A stretch of 64,000 bases of DNA from Bacillus sp. FJAT-26390 (GCF_001682865.1 NZ_MAQX01000035.1:1-64000), one strand, 5' to 3'; counted from the stretch's first letter, positions 16,989-25,658 are shown. Translations and numbers: made by a program. Notes: a model not told the origin generated them from the letters alone.

Positions 16989-17879
16989 TTAACTAAGGGA
17001 CTGAAACAGCTTCTGCCCCTCTCTCACCCACGGATAAATAAACACCTGAAAGGTGTACAAAATCGGGATGCCTGCGATAATAAACAAGAAATAAGAGGTT
17101 GATTCCTTACGGCTTTCCTTAGCTAAATCGATTTTTTGCTTGTAATCCTCAATCCGTACGCGCAGCAGCTCATAGTATTGCGGACTCTCATGCAGGCGCA
17201 GTGCGTCTAGCGTTTCTACAAAGCTTAAGCCTTCATCCGTTCCGAGCCTTTGCTTGAATCGCTGCAGCGCTTCGCCTGCATCGTGATACCATTCGGCAAG
17301 AAGCTGCTCCAACTCATGGCGCATCGTTTTCGTAAAAGGGATGCAGCGCAGCAGCTTTGCATGGAGATGCAGCGAGGAATCGGACAGGTAAAGCAGCTGC
17401 TTGCTCACTGAAAATATTTCTTTGGTCACCTGAAGGGCGCGCAGCTTATGAATGGATCGCAGCCACACGAGGTCGATAGATAAGAACAGCATGGCAAGCA
17501 ACAAGCCTGGAACGATGTAGGTCATGGGGACAAATGCATTTATTTGTTCATGCCATACGGCGGCAAAAAGAATGAGCCCTTGGGCAGCAAGCAGCAAAAG
17601 CCGCCTCGCGATCACGTACCACGCGGCGTCCGCCGTTACTCCGCAGCCCGCGAGCAGCAGCTCTCTTTCCATGAAAGAGGAATGCTGCCTCGATATGCGA
17701 AGCAGCTTAAGCCATTTTGCCGGCGCTTCCTTCGTTCGCCAGCTCAATACGGCCAGATGCTTCCACCGGGCTGGCCGCTGCGGCAAAAGCTGCAGCATCG
17801 CATAAATCGCCGCTGCCCCGAATACATACTGGCCTATCATCAAAACGAGGCGAACCATATGCTCTGTCCAAAGCGGCAT
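16989..17879 (-). CDS. tadC: TadC-like pilus assembly membrane protein
   Basis: 296 residues with membrane helices near 10-30, 90-110, 115-137 and 265-285, and a cytoplasmic four-helix T2SSF-like bundle between about 145 and 260. The layout is that of TadC-type platform proteins. AAAGGAG precedes the ATG. It follows the TadB-like gene by 13 bases. Sequence identity to known TadC is low by eye; the call rests on topology and order. Confidence 0.75.
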   Translation of the reverse strand: MPLWTEHMVRLVLMIGQYVFGAAAIYAMLQLLPQRPARWKHLAVLSWRTKEAPAKWLKLLRISRQHSSFMERELLLAGCGVTADAAWYVIARRLLLLAAQGLILFAAVWHEQINAFVPMTYIVPGLLLAMLFLSIDLVWLRSIHKLRALQVTKEIFSVSKQLLYLSDSSLHLHAKLLRCIPFTKTMRHELEQLLAEWYHDAGEALQRFKQRLGTDEGLSFVETLDALRLHESPQYYELLRVRIEDYKQKIDLAKESRKESTSYFLFIIAGIPILYTFQVFIYPWVREGQKLFQSLS

Positions 17880-17892
17880 TTGCTTTCTCCTT

Positions 17893-18828
17893 TCACATCT
17901 TTTTGCGCGAGAGCCATAGCCCCATCAGAAACGAAGCAAAAATGAGTACCATCGCATTCAGCAGCATATCTCGTCCCTCGGCATCAACGATGTAGTAATA
18001 GTAGGAGTTATCCTTGTTATAACGAAGGTTGATTCCGATAAATAAAGCGAGGAACAGCAGCGGCGAGAAGTTCGCGACGCGTATTTCCAGCAATCGATTC
18101 CGTTCCTGCTCATTCGCGCGTCTCGCCTTGCGCATATCGATCAGAAGCTCCTTCAAGCTGTCTGTGACGGGCACACCCTCTACAAGCGCCACTCGCAAAA
18201 TATTAACGAAATAGTCCGCCCAAACATGGCCTAGCGATGCGGCAAGCAGTCTCAGACTCGCCTCATCGTCGCCTCGAACGGACAGGTTGCGATAAAGCTG
18301 CTCAAATACCGATTGCATCGGTCCAAGCAATCTTCTCTCCTCCACCGTACGCTGCAGCGCGATCCGGATCTGCCGCTCGCCCGTCACGAGGTAGCACTGA
18401 TAAAAAAGCTCAACCGCAGGCAAAAAATCCATTTGCGTCTGCATCCGTCGATGGATGAGCATCGTCATCAAAACCGTATAAGGCAAGGCGCCCAGCACGC
18501 CGCCGAATATTAAAGTACCTTTTACGCTTTGAAAAAAAACACCGCCTGACGCGATTCCTGTAAGCAACATCAAGCCGGATAGATAAGCAAAGGCAAGCGG
18601 CGTCATCTTCAATTGGAGCGTTTCTAATCGTTCAGCCAAATGCTGCTGAAGCCATTCCAGCCGTTTAAACCGTGCAATCAGCAGCTTCCGCCAGTCTCTA
18701 CCGGCTTGGTATGACAGCTTGCTTCTGAGCTGCTGCTCCCTCGACCAAATTAAAAACAGGTTGTACAAAGCGATAAAAAACAAACAAAACAATAAAAATG
18801 CCGCCGCTGCTGTCGAAAGTTTATTCAT
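17893..18828 (-). CDS. tadB: TadB-like pilus assembly membrane protein
   Basis: 311 residues. An N-terminal helix, two central helices (about 80-130), a T2SSF bundle with FLPAVELFYQCYLVTGERQI and VALVEGVPVTDSLKELLIDMRKARRANEQERN, and a C-terminal helix pair. This is the inner-membrane platform partner of TadA and TadC. The ATG at 18828 overlaps the TadA-like stop by 8 bases and has GGGGGTGA upstream; the longer frame to 18897 would lie inside tadA. Confidence 0.82.
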   Translation of the reverse strand: MNKLSTAAAAFLLFCLFFIALYNLFLIWSREQQLRSKLSYQAGRDWRKLLIARFKRLEWLQQHLAERLETLQLKMTPLAFAYLSGLMLLTGIASGGVFFQSVKGTLIFGGVLGALPYTVLMTMLIHRRMQTQMDFLPAVELFYQCYLVTGERQIRIALQRTVEERRLLGPMQSVFEQLYRNLSVRGDDEASLRLLAASLGHVWADYFVNILRVALVEGVPVTDSLKELLIDMRKARRANEQERNRLLEIRVANFSPLLFLALFIGINLRYNKDNSYYYYIVDAEGRDMLLNAMVLIFASFLMGLWLSRKKM

Positions 18829-20239
18829 CCGTATCACCCCCATTATTGGTTGCCAGCTTCGCTCTTGGCGATGGGGGAGAAGGGAACAGCCAATCATCCT
18901 TCGCCTCGTCGAACCGTACCCAGTCTCTCACGAAGATTTGCCCAGCCTCCCAGCATAGCTCGCCAATCCTGCTGATTACCCGCCGTCCGCCAAGATAGCT
19001 CATTTCAATGCCTATCTCTGTTACATATTGTGTTATTCGTTTGGAGAGGCGCTCGGCATTCATTCCCCTTCCATCGAGCATGCACATATCCGCAATCGCC
19101 TCCGGCACATCCTCAAGCCTGTTGGCATGGACAGTCGTCATGCTTCCAGAATGGCCGCGCGTGCAGGCACGAACGTATATATTCGCGTCCACGTCGCGTA
19201 TTTCGGCATGGATGATTCGCTGCGGCGACTGCCTGAGCGCGAGCTTAAACGCCTGGTCTGAGCGATGATAGGAATCCTCTTCATCCGCCATGTATTCCAC
19301 TATATTTTTACTTGGAAAATCACGTCCGAGCATCATCTCGAATCGGCCTTCGATCGTAATGATCCGCTCCTCGTCCGGAAGCTCCGCGATCATCGCCTTC
19401 ATCAGATTGGTTTTGCCTGAATTGGTTGGCCCAATGATGACAAGGTTGAGCCTTGCAGCCAGAATCGCTCTGAGCAACCGCTGCACCCGATCGTTCATCG
19501 TCCGATAAGCAGGCATGCACAGCGTCGCCAAGCTAAAGCTGCGCACGGTGTAGAAGCGGATCGTCAAGGTTGGGCTCGCCGTAAAGCCAAAACCGGTCAT
19601 CGTCACCCTTGAACCGTCTTGCAGCATGACCTCGGCCCATCGCTTTCGCGGATTGATGCGATCATTATTGTAGAGAACCAAATTTTGCTGGATGCGCTCT
19701 ACTTCACGAATGTTGTCAAATCGGAAAGGAGACGGCGTCGTTAATCCATTCTTCACGATGAAGATCCGCTCACCAACAACTTGTATTTCCTCTAGTCCCT
19801 CCTTGTCGGCTAGCACGAGCTCTAGCACGCTTAGGCCGATTACTTCTGCAAACAATGCTTCAGCAAGCGATTGAAAAGGATGCTGCACATTTACGGCCCC
19901 GTGGATCCGCAGCCTTATCAAGCGGTCTGTAATGACTGCGAGCACCTGCTCACGCTCCTGCGGGTAACCAAGCACGGCACGATTCAGCGTCTCGCTGTAT
20001 TGCCTGCGTTCCTCCTCGCCTAGCCCATGAGGAGCGCTTAAATAGGCTCTGATATCGTCTGCAAGCTTGGCGAACTCGCCTTGCGCATCCGCGCTCAGAT
20101 AGGGAACCTCCGATGCCGCCGCTTCGCTGCTCAGCTTCTCCGATTGCATTTGCGCAGCAAACTCCGAGGGTGAAAAACGGTTTTGCTGCGCCGTCACGAG
20201 CTTGTACCGCTGCGATGCGCAAGCAGCTTCCGATACCAC
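18821..20239 (-). CDS. tadA: TadA/CpaF-like pilus assembly ATPase
   Basis: 472 residues. An N-terminal helical domain (about 1-190) is followed by a secretion-ATPase core. Walker A is IGPTNSGKTNLMKAMI (about 267-282). The Asp-box region reads RIITIEGRFEMM, where CpaF usually has an E-D pair. The Walker B region reads AEIR instead of the usual GE[VI]R, and the following motif is GHSGSMTTVHAN. It hydrolyses ATP to drive pilus assembly at the membrane. The GTG start overlaps the TadZ-like gene by 46 bases and lacks a clear ribosome binding site, so the true start is uncertain. The C-terminal 40 residues are an extension past the core. Confidence 0.88.
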   Translation of the reverse strand: MVSEAACASQRYKLVTAQQNRFSPSEFAAQMQSEKLSSEAAASEVPYLSADAQGEFAKLADDIRAYLSAPHGLGEEERRQYSETLNRAVLGYPQEREQVLAVITDRLIRLRIHGAVNVQHPFQSLAEALFAEVIGLSVLELVLADKEGLEEIQVVGERIFIVKNGLTTPSPFRFDNIREVERIQQNLVLYNNDRINPRKRWAEVMLQDGSRVTMTGFGFTASPTLTIRFYTVRSFSLATLCMPAYRTMNDRVQRLLRAILAARLNLVIIGPTNSGKTNLMKAMIAELPDEERIITIEGRFEMMLGRDFPSKNIVEYMADEEDSYHRSDQAFKLALRQSPQRIIHAEIRDVDANIYVRACTRGHSGSMTTVHANRLEDVPEAIADMCMLDGRGMNAERLSKRITQYVTEIGIEMSYLGGRRVISRIGELCWEAGQIFVRDWVRFDEAKDDWLFPSPPSPRAKLATNNGGDTDE

Positions 20240-21042
20240 GGCTGAACCGATCTCGATGACGACATCCCCCGAATGCCGTGCCGCTTCATAATCGCATGAG
20301 CCGGCTCCCGCATCGTTTGCTTCCCTTCCTCATCCTCCTTCAGCCACTGCGCATAGGTACCGTTGTCCAATTGGCTGAAAACCGGCTCGCTCAATTGAAT
20401 CTGGCCAAGCGCAGACGTTCCAAGCTCCTTGCAAATATGCTTCATCTGATAACCTCCATTTCTCCAGGGACTATTGATGAGGACTGATTCGTATTGCCGA
20501 GGCGCAACCCCGAATAACGGGGATACCTGGCCTATCCAGCGCTTGCCGTCCTCTTGAAAATGCGACAAGGCCGGTGTGGTAACGAGAATTCGCGATCCCG
20601 CTCTGCGCAGCGAGCATATGGTAGCCGCATTGTCCCAATAAGCGCCTACGTCCAAAACAATAAGCGAGAACGCCTGCTCAGCGATCGTAAGCAGATGCTC
20701 CGCTTCCTCCGGCGTGAAATACTCGGCTTGATCCCTCATGAGATTGCCGAACAGCACCTGCAGATTAGACTGGCCGGGCACAGGGTAAGCAGCTCTGCGC
20801 AGCTTATCCGGCGTCAGCGTGAGCGAGCGCAGCTCCGGACGAAGCTTATCCAGCGTAACGAGCGGCTCATCAACGCCTATATAGCGATGGATCTTCGCGC
20901 TTTTGAGATTGAGGCATAAATAGCCGATTGGCTTGCCGCTTGCTTCCGCTATCCGGTAAGCTGCTGCAAACGCCGCTGTCGTCGTTCCAATATTGGGCGT
21001 TGTACCAATAAAAACGGCTATAGGCGCCAAAGCTTCGCTCAC
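20194..21042 (-). CDS. tadZ: TadZ/CpaE-like atypical MinD-family protein
   Basis: 282 residues with a MinD/ParA-like fold: FIGTTPNIGTTTAAFAAAYR at the P-loop position (about 12-31), SLIVLDVGAYWDN at the Walker B position and RILVTTPALSHF downstream. The deviant Walker A KGGxGKT has lost both lysines (GTTPNIGTT), so nucleotide hydrolysis is doubtful. In Tad systems the homologue localises the assembly machinery to a cell site. GTG start with GGGGAGG upstream, overlapping the CpaB-like stop (GTGA). An N-terminal receiver domain, found in some CpaE proteins, is absent. Confidence 0.8.
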   Translation of the reverse strand: MSEALAPIAVFIGTTPNIGTTTAAFAAAYRIAEASGKPIGYLCLNLKSAKIHRYIGVDEPLVTLDKLRPELRSLTLTPDKLRRAAYPVPGQSNLQVLFGNLMRDQAEYFTPEEAEHLLTIAEQAFSLIVLDVGAYWDNAATICSLRRAGSRILVTTPALSHFQEDGKRWIGQVSPLFGVAPRQYESVLINSPWRNGGYQMKHICKELGTSALGQIQLSEPVFSQLDNGTYAQWLKEDEEGKQTMREPAHAIMKRHGIRGMSSSRSVQPWYRKLLAHRSGTSS

Positions 21043-21761
21043 GATTCATCCTCCCCGCCAGTTAACAGATCAAGCGACAAAGGGCTGTAAGCAACGACCA
21101 GCTTCAACTCGCCGCTCTTGCATACGCTATCCAGCTTCAGCCATTGCTCCTCCGACAAATTAACGTTTAAGTAATCGATCATCCCGTTAGCTTCTCGCCT
21201 AGAAGCATACATTTGCTCCTTGTTGCCCTCGGCCAGCGAAAATAAATTCGGATTGTCCATATTGTCGATTTCCACATTGCCCGATGTCTTTACCGAAGCT
21301 ACCGTAACCGCTTCTGGGAAAAGCCGCATAGAGGGCGAGTTCTCTCCCGATGCATATAGCAGCACCTTGTCACCCGCTCTAATTCCGTTTGATATCGAGC
21401 GGATATATTCCTTCGGAATTTGAAAGGTCGATTCGGTTCGCTTGGGCTGCAAATAAAAATCGTTGACCTTCCAAAGCAATAGCGGCTCTCCCTTGCCTAA
21501 TGGGATTGCGGTCTCCTTGCCGACAGCTAGCTCCAGCTTGTTGACCATATCGGAGACAAAAGCAGCCTGCGGCACCATTCGATACTCCAGGTCGCTTTCC
21601 TTCAGTCGCTCGCCCGCTCCGATAAACCGTTTCGGAACAAGAACGGCGACCGTCTCCTCCTTCTTGATTTGAATCCGCTGCAGCTCATACATGCCATAAA
21701 CCAGACTTGCCGATAATACGGCGGCCGTAATGCTAATAATCGCATTCCGTCTCCTCTTCAT
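21039..21761 (-). CDS. cpaB: CpaB/RcpC-like SAF-domain protein
   Basis: 240 residues: an N-terminal membrane helix (about 8-25), then a SAF domain with VPKRFIGAGERLKESDLEYR (about 43-62) and AIPLGKGEPLL, and an RcpC-like domain around IRAGDKVLLYA. In Gram-negatives it helps the secretin; no secretin is expected or seen here, so it probably acts in the cell wall or as a membrane scaffold. The ATG at 21761 has AGAGAGGAG upstream. First gene of the Tad-like operon. Confidence 0.85.
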   Translation of the reverse strand: MKRRRNAIISITAAVLSASLVYGMYELQRIQIKKEETVAVLVPKRFIGAGERLKESDLEYRMVPQAAFVSDMVNKLELAVGKETAIPLGKGEPLLLWKVNDFYLQPKRTESTFQIPKEYIRSISNGIRAGDKVLLYASGENSPSMRLFPEAVTVASVKTSGNVEIDNMDNPNLFSLAEGNKEQMYASRREANGMIDYLNVNLSEEQWLKLDSVCKSGELKLVVAYSPLSLDLLTGGEDES

Positions 21762-21781
21762 CTCCACTCCTCTCTGAGCAT

Positions 21782-21830
21782 AAAAAAAGAACGCACCAGC
21801 AGCCATCTAAGGCGTACCGCGTGCGTTCTT
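21782..21830 (-). terminator. terminator-like hairpin in the Tad operon leader
   Basis: Minus strand: AAGAACGCAC (21821-21830) pairs perfectly with GTGCGTTCTT (21787-21796), with a weaker inner stem, and runs into seven T's ending 20 bases before the cpaB start. It is separate from the ndoA terminator further upstream, so it sits in the pilus operon's own 5' leader and may act as an attenuator. Confidence 0.7.
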
Positions 21831-21949
21831 CGCATAATAAAGCTCATATATAAGGTTAGCTATACGTATTTGAGTTCATAATAGCAAATTGAACTTTCAT
21901 TTGTCTATCATTTTTTTCCTTATTTTATCAATTTTCAACGAAAGCCGAC

Positions 21950-21998
21950 AAAAAAAGCCATTCGGCAAGAGGAACCCTCTTCAAGACGCCAAATAGCT
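21950..21998 (-). terminator. terminator of ndoAI-ndoA
   Basis: Minus strand: AGCTATTTGGC pairs with GCCGAATGGCT (two G-U), enclosing a second small hairpin AAGAGG/CCTCTT, followed by T7. It begins 10 bases after the ndoA stop. Confidence 0.85.
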
Positions 21999-22007
21999 TC
22001 CATTTTA

Positions 22008-22358
22008 CTAAAAATCAATTAATCCAACGCTAATCAACAAAGCATCGTCAACCTTACGCATCGTTTCGTCATCCAAATGCGTAATTTTGTCGGTGAGGCG
22101 CTGCTTATCAATCGTTCGAATTTGCTCAAGAAGCACAACGGAATCACGATCAAATCCATGGGCTGCCGCATCCATCTCAACGTGAGTAGGCAGCTTAGCC
22201 TTTTGAATTTGAGCGGTGATCGCAGCTACGATGACCGTAGGGCTGAAGCGATTACCAATATCATTCTGAATGACCAGTACGGGGCGAACACCGCCCTGCT
22301 CCGATCCGACGACTGGCGATAAATCCGCAAAAAACACATCTCCGCGTTTTACAATCAA
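22008..22358 (-). CDS. ndoA: endoribonuclease toxin NdoA (MazF/EndoA)
   Basis: 116 residues, nearly identical by eye to the Bacillus subtilis protein. It is a PemK/MazF-fold ribonuclease that cleaves mRNA at UACAU-type sites; the catalytic residues R25 and T48 are present. Key stretches are MIVKRGDVFFADLSPVVGSE and LPTHVEMDAAAHGFDRDSVV. It is cytoplasmic and neutralised by the antitoxin encoded 3 bases upstream. Part of the conserved ydcC-alr-ndoAI-ndoA order. Confidence 0.97.
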   Translation of the reverse strand: MIVKRGDVFFADLSPVVGSEQGGVRPVLVIQNDIGNRFSPTVIVAAITAQIQKAKLPTHVEMDAAAHGFDRDSVVLLEQIRTIDKQRLTDKITHLDDETMRKVDDALLISVGLIDF

Positions 22359-22361
22359 CCT

Positions 22362-22643
22362 CTACACCCCGCTAACGAGACGGCCTAACGTATGATCTGC
22401 TTCTTCCTCCGCTTGAAAAGCTTCCGAGGCCATGTTCAGGTTTATTTTCGCCATTTCCATATACCCGCGCTGCATGGATTCTCGAATTTGACGTTTTTTG
22501 CGCTCCACCAAATACAGCTTCATGGCTTGCCGAATAAATTCGCTGCGGTTGGAGTTTTCCTTAGCAACAATCCCGTCAACCTCTTCCAGCAAATGATCTG
22601 GCAGGCTAATCATGATTCTTTTGGTATTTTGTACATTGGCCAC
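22362..22643 (-). CDS. ndoAI: antitoxin NdoAI (CopG/RHH)
   Basis: 93 residues. An N-terminal ribbon-helix-helix domain has KRIMISLPDHLLEEVDGIVA and NRSEFIRQAMKLYLVERKK; the C-terminal tail (about 55-93) wraps the toxin. It binds NdoA and probably the operon promoter. GTG start with GGGGGTG upstream. The 220-base gap to alr upstream is AT-rich and should hold the promoter, but I could not fix a convincing -35/-10 pair. Confidence 0.93.
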   Translation of the reverse strand: MANVQNTKRIMISLPDHLLEEVDGIVAKENSNRSEFIRQAMKLYLVERKKRQIRESMQRGYMEMAKINLNMASEAFQAEEEADHTLGRLVSGV

Positions 22644-22864
22644 CGAACTCGCACCCCCAAAACTTTTCCAAAACCATAATACTCATTATGACAATATATT
22701 GCCGTCGCTATACTTCAACATATCTATGATCGCCGTATATCAAATATGCTGTATGTTTTCATGTATAGTCCTTATAGATGATCTACCTTACTACATTCGT
22801 GGGATTTGGCGAAAATCCTCTTCTTTTACGAAATAATGCAAAATGAAGATTTTGCTAATTTGAT

Positions 22865-24058
22865 TTAAATCAGTGATAAGGAGTTATGAGTTGCCATTAT
22901 TTGGCCTCCGCTGACGTATACGCGAGGCAATCGTCCGGCAAGCATGCAAATAACCTCATAATTAATCGTACCAAGCTGCTCTGCCATGTCTTCCACTGTA
23001 ATAAACGAATCACCCTGGCGGCCAATAAGCACAACCTCTTCGCCCGGCTCAACCGGCAATGGTGCCGCTTCCGTAACAGCAGGATCAAGCGCTATCATGC
23101 ATTGGTCCATACAAATGGTGCCAAGCACCGGTACTTTCACGCCGCGAACTAAGGCATGCGCCTTGCCTGAGAGCATTCGGCTGAAGCCGTCAGCATACCC
23201 TATCGGAAGCGTTCCGATACGCTCTTCTCCTTCTGTTACATAACGCGTGCCGTAGCTGATTCCCCAGCCCGCTGGTGCTGTTTTGGCCATCACGACTTCT
23301 GTTTTGAGCGCCATGACAGGCTCAAGCTCAATACGCTTCTGGTTAACCTCGTCAGACGGCAATAAACCGTACATACTGATACCTAGCCGCAGCATGTCTC
23401 CTGCATAATAGGGTGTGTCTATGCCCGCTGCGCTGTTTGCCGCATGAATAATCGGGATAGGCAGACCCTGCCGTTCCACATATTCAGCTACTTCACGAAA
23501 ACGGTCGTATTGCAGCTTCGTATAGTTTTTGTCAGTCTCATCTGCGCGGGCGTAATGCGTAAACATCCCTTCGATCTCAAGCTGCGGTACTTGCAAAGCT
23601 TTCTCGATAAAGGATATTGCTGCGTCCTTTCCGATCACGCCAAGCCGTCCCATGCCGGAATCGATCTTGATATGCACCTTAAGCTTGCGTCCGCTGCTAT
23701 CAGCGGGCAGCTTGGCGGCTGCCTCCAAAATGTCATCTCTAAACAAACTGATCGTCACATTGTGCTCTCTTGCAACAGACAAGGCATCCGCAGCCACGAA
23801 ACCTAACACGAGAATCGGGGTTTGGATGCCTGCATTCCGTAATTGCAAAGCTTCATCAAGAAAAGCGACTCCAAAATAATCTACGCCAAAGCGTTCCGCT
23901 TCACGCGCCACTTCCACCGCGCCATGCCCGTAAGCATTCGCTTTGACCGAAGCAAGTAGCTTGCATCCCTCCGGAATCGCATCGCGGAAAGCCTGTAAGT
24001 TATGTCGTAATGCATCTAATGACAGTTCAACCCTAGTAGGGCGATAAAACGAATCCAA
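22865..24058 (-). CDS. alr: alanine racemase
   Basis: About 397 residues. It interconverts L- and D-alanine for peptidoglycan synthesis, using PLP bound to K39 in SVKANAYGHG. The catalytic tyrosine region is GWGISYGTRYV, and LGTICMDQCMI is in the C-terminal beta domain. I chose a TTG at 24058 (giving MDSFYRPTRVELSLDALRHN, the usual start) with AAGGTG 6 bases upstream; a GTG at 24067 or the TTG at 24106 are alternatives. It sits between ydcC and ndoAI as in Bacillus. Confidence 0.95.
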   Translation of the reverse strand: MDSFYRPTRVELSLDALRHNLQAFRDAIPEGCKLLASVKANAYGHGAVEVAREAERFGVDYFGVAFLDEALQLRNAGIQTPILVLGFVAADALSVAREHNVTISLFRDDILEAAAKLPADSSGRKLKVHIKIDSGMGRLGVIGKDAAISFIEKALQVPQLEIEGMFTHYARADETDKNYTKLQYDRFREVAEYVERQGLPIPIIHAANSAAGIDTPYYAGDMLRLGISMYGLLPSDEVNQKRIELEPVMALKTEVVMAKTAPAGWGISYGTRYVTEGEERIGTLPIGYADGFSRMLSGKAHALVRGVKVPVLGTICMDQCMIALDPAVTEAAPLPVEPGEEVVLIGRQGDSFITVEDMAEQLGTINYEVICMLAGRLPRVYVSGGQIMATHNSLSLI

Positions 24059-24206
24059 GCCTTTCACCTTCTCCTCATCTGGCAGCCATAACAGTCCGAG
24101 CAGCAAACATCAATAGCAATAATGTTATACGTTGCTGCTGCGACTGTCAATGAAACGAACCCCGGAAATGGCTAGTACGTCTTGGAAATTCGGCTGTTTT
24201 CCCGCT

Positions 24207-25436
24207 TTATTTCCCGATTTCACCCTGTACCGATTGCGCGACCTTAATCATTTCAGATTCAGGCAGATTCGCGCTTGTCAGCCTGAATTGATGGCCTTCG
24301 TAGGTCCAAGTGAGCGTTTGCTGCTCATCGCCGCTGAGCTGACCCATCGTGAAGCCCAGATCTACGAGCAGACCCGGCACATACGATGCCGCTTGATCTT
24401 TTGGCTCCGTTTGAATGAGCGTGTAGCTATAGTCGCCTGTGAAGCGAGTCATTAGACCCGGATTGCCGCCAAATACGATGTCAACCAAGTCTTGCTGCGT
24501 TACGCCGTCAGGTGTATACGTAGGCGTCATCGCCGCAAAATCGGCAGTTGCATCCGGTTTTGCTCCGGTCGCAGCATCGTCGCCTTCCTCGGTCGCATTG
24601 CCGCTTCCATTCGTTTGATCATCGCCAGTTACGGCGCTGTCTTCTTCTGTCTGATTGCCGCTGTTGTCAGGTGCTGCCCCATCTTCGTTTGCATTAACGC
24701 TTGCATTGCCATCCGTGTTGTTTGTTGCATTGCCCGATCCTGCATTATTGCCATCGCCATCAGGCAAAGTCATGGTCGGCTCTTCTGTTGATTGGCTGGA
24801 AGGAGCAGCATTCATATTCGCTTCCGTCTCGAATACAGCCTTATCAAATTTTGGCCCAAAATCAAACTTGTCGAATTTCACTTCAACCATAACCGCAGCA
24901 TTGGTGTCGCTGACTTCGACCTGAACCGGCTTGTAATCCGATTTATTCAGCCAAATTTTTTGGCGGGCCAAGGAGCCGTTATTATAATTTGCCATTACGT
25001 CAAACACGTAAGCATTATCATCGATTACGAACTGGCGTGAATTATCCACTAGAATGCTTTGAATTAACGTTTGGTACAAGTAGACTTGGCCTTGGTTTTG
25101 CGGCCAATCGCTTTGGAAGCGGAACACTTTATTCAGCTTCGGAGTGAGTACGAATACGCCGTCGTCATTGCGAAGCACGATTTGTGTAATGTCCTTCTCT
25201 TCATTCGTCAGCTTAATCCGATAGTATTGCGGCTTTTGGTAGGATACCTCCACTTTATACTCAAGTGGCTGCTGTCCTGTCCGCAATGTCATCGTACCGC
25301 TTCCTTGATAGCTCTCCATGCTGTTTACTACCTTGTCGAGCTCCTTAACCACGGACTCGGCGTCCTTCGTTCCGCAAGCAGCTAATACTAATGAAAAACA
25401 TAATAATATTGCCGCGGTCCATGTCATGCGACGCAT
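24207..25436 (-). CDS. ydcC: YdcC-like lipoprotein (LolA fold) with C-terminal DUF4367-like domain
   Basis: 409 residues. A lipoprotein signal peptide ends in LAAC (cleavage near residue 22). A LolA-like beta domain covers about 25-200. A low-complexity linker of Asn, Gly, Asp, Thr and Glu follows (about 205-300), and the last 105 residues form a DUF4367-like domain. Bacillus subtilis YdcC is a membrane lipoprotein that, as I recall, is made in the mother cell during sporulation. The ATG at 25436 has GAGGGG 9 bases upstream. A sigma-E-like promoter lies 40 bases before it. Confidence 0.85.
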   Translation of the reverse strand: MRRMTWTAAILLCFSLVLAACGTKDAESVVKELDKVVNSMESYQGSGTMTLRTGQQPLEYKVEVSYQKPQYYRIKLTNEEKDITQIVLRNDDGVFVLTPKLNKVFRFQSDWPQNQGQVYLYQTLIQSILVDNSRQFVIDDNAYVFDVMANYNNGSLARQKIWLNKSDYKPVQVEVSDTNAAVMVEVKFDKFDFGPKFDKAVFETEANMNAAPSSQSTEEPTMTLPDGDGNNAGSGNATNNTDGNASVNANEDGAAPDNSGNQTEEDSAVTGDDQTNGSGNATEEGDDAATGAKPDATADFAAMTPTYTPDGVTQQDLVDIVFGGNPGLMTRFTGDYSYTLIQTEPKDQAASYVPGLLVDLGFTMGQLSGDEQQTLTWTYEGHQFRLTSANLPESEMIKVAQSVQGEIGK

Positions 25437-25479
25437 GTAATCATCCCCTCTGCACATTGTTTTTTACTGGCTGATAACA

Positions 25480-25508
25480 TGTCTATGAGGGGACTTGACC
25501 AAATATGC
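25480..25508 (-). promoter_or_regulatory. sporulation sigma-E-like promoter of ydcC
   Basis: Minus strand: GCATATT (25502-25508), 14 bases, CATAGACA (25480-25487). This matches the sigma-E consensus -35 KMATATT fully and the -10 CATACAnT at CATA plus the following A. It fits mother-cell expression of the lipoprotein. Confidence 0.65.
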
Positions 25509-25582
25509 GGACTAGTTTGACAAGCATGACAAGCTCGGTGCTTTTTTTTCAAAAATGGCGATGGGCAACGATGCTGTCAAAC

Positions 25583-25612
25583 AAAAAAAAGCCGCTCCTA
25601 AGCGACTTTTTT
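25583..25612 (-). terminator. terminator of the M23 lipoprotein gene
   Basis: AAAGTCGCT pairs with AGCGGCTTT (one G-U) around TAGG, followed by T's on the minus strand; the plus strand also ends in six T's, so it can act both ways. Confidence 0.85.
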
Positions 25613-25658
25613 AAGAGATTCATATAAGGTAGCCGATCTTTTCCATTCGTAATATTTT

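Noticed and set aside
21782..21890. c-di-GMP riboswitch before the pilus operon
   Set aside because: The leader is too short and shows none of the GEMM-type core motifs I looked for; only a terminator-like hairpin is supported.
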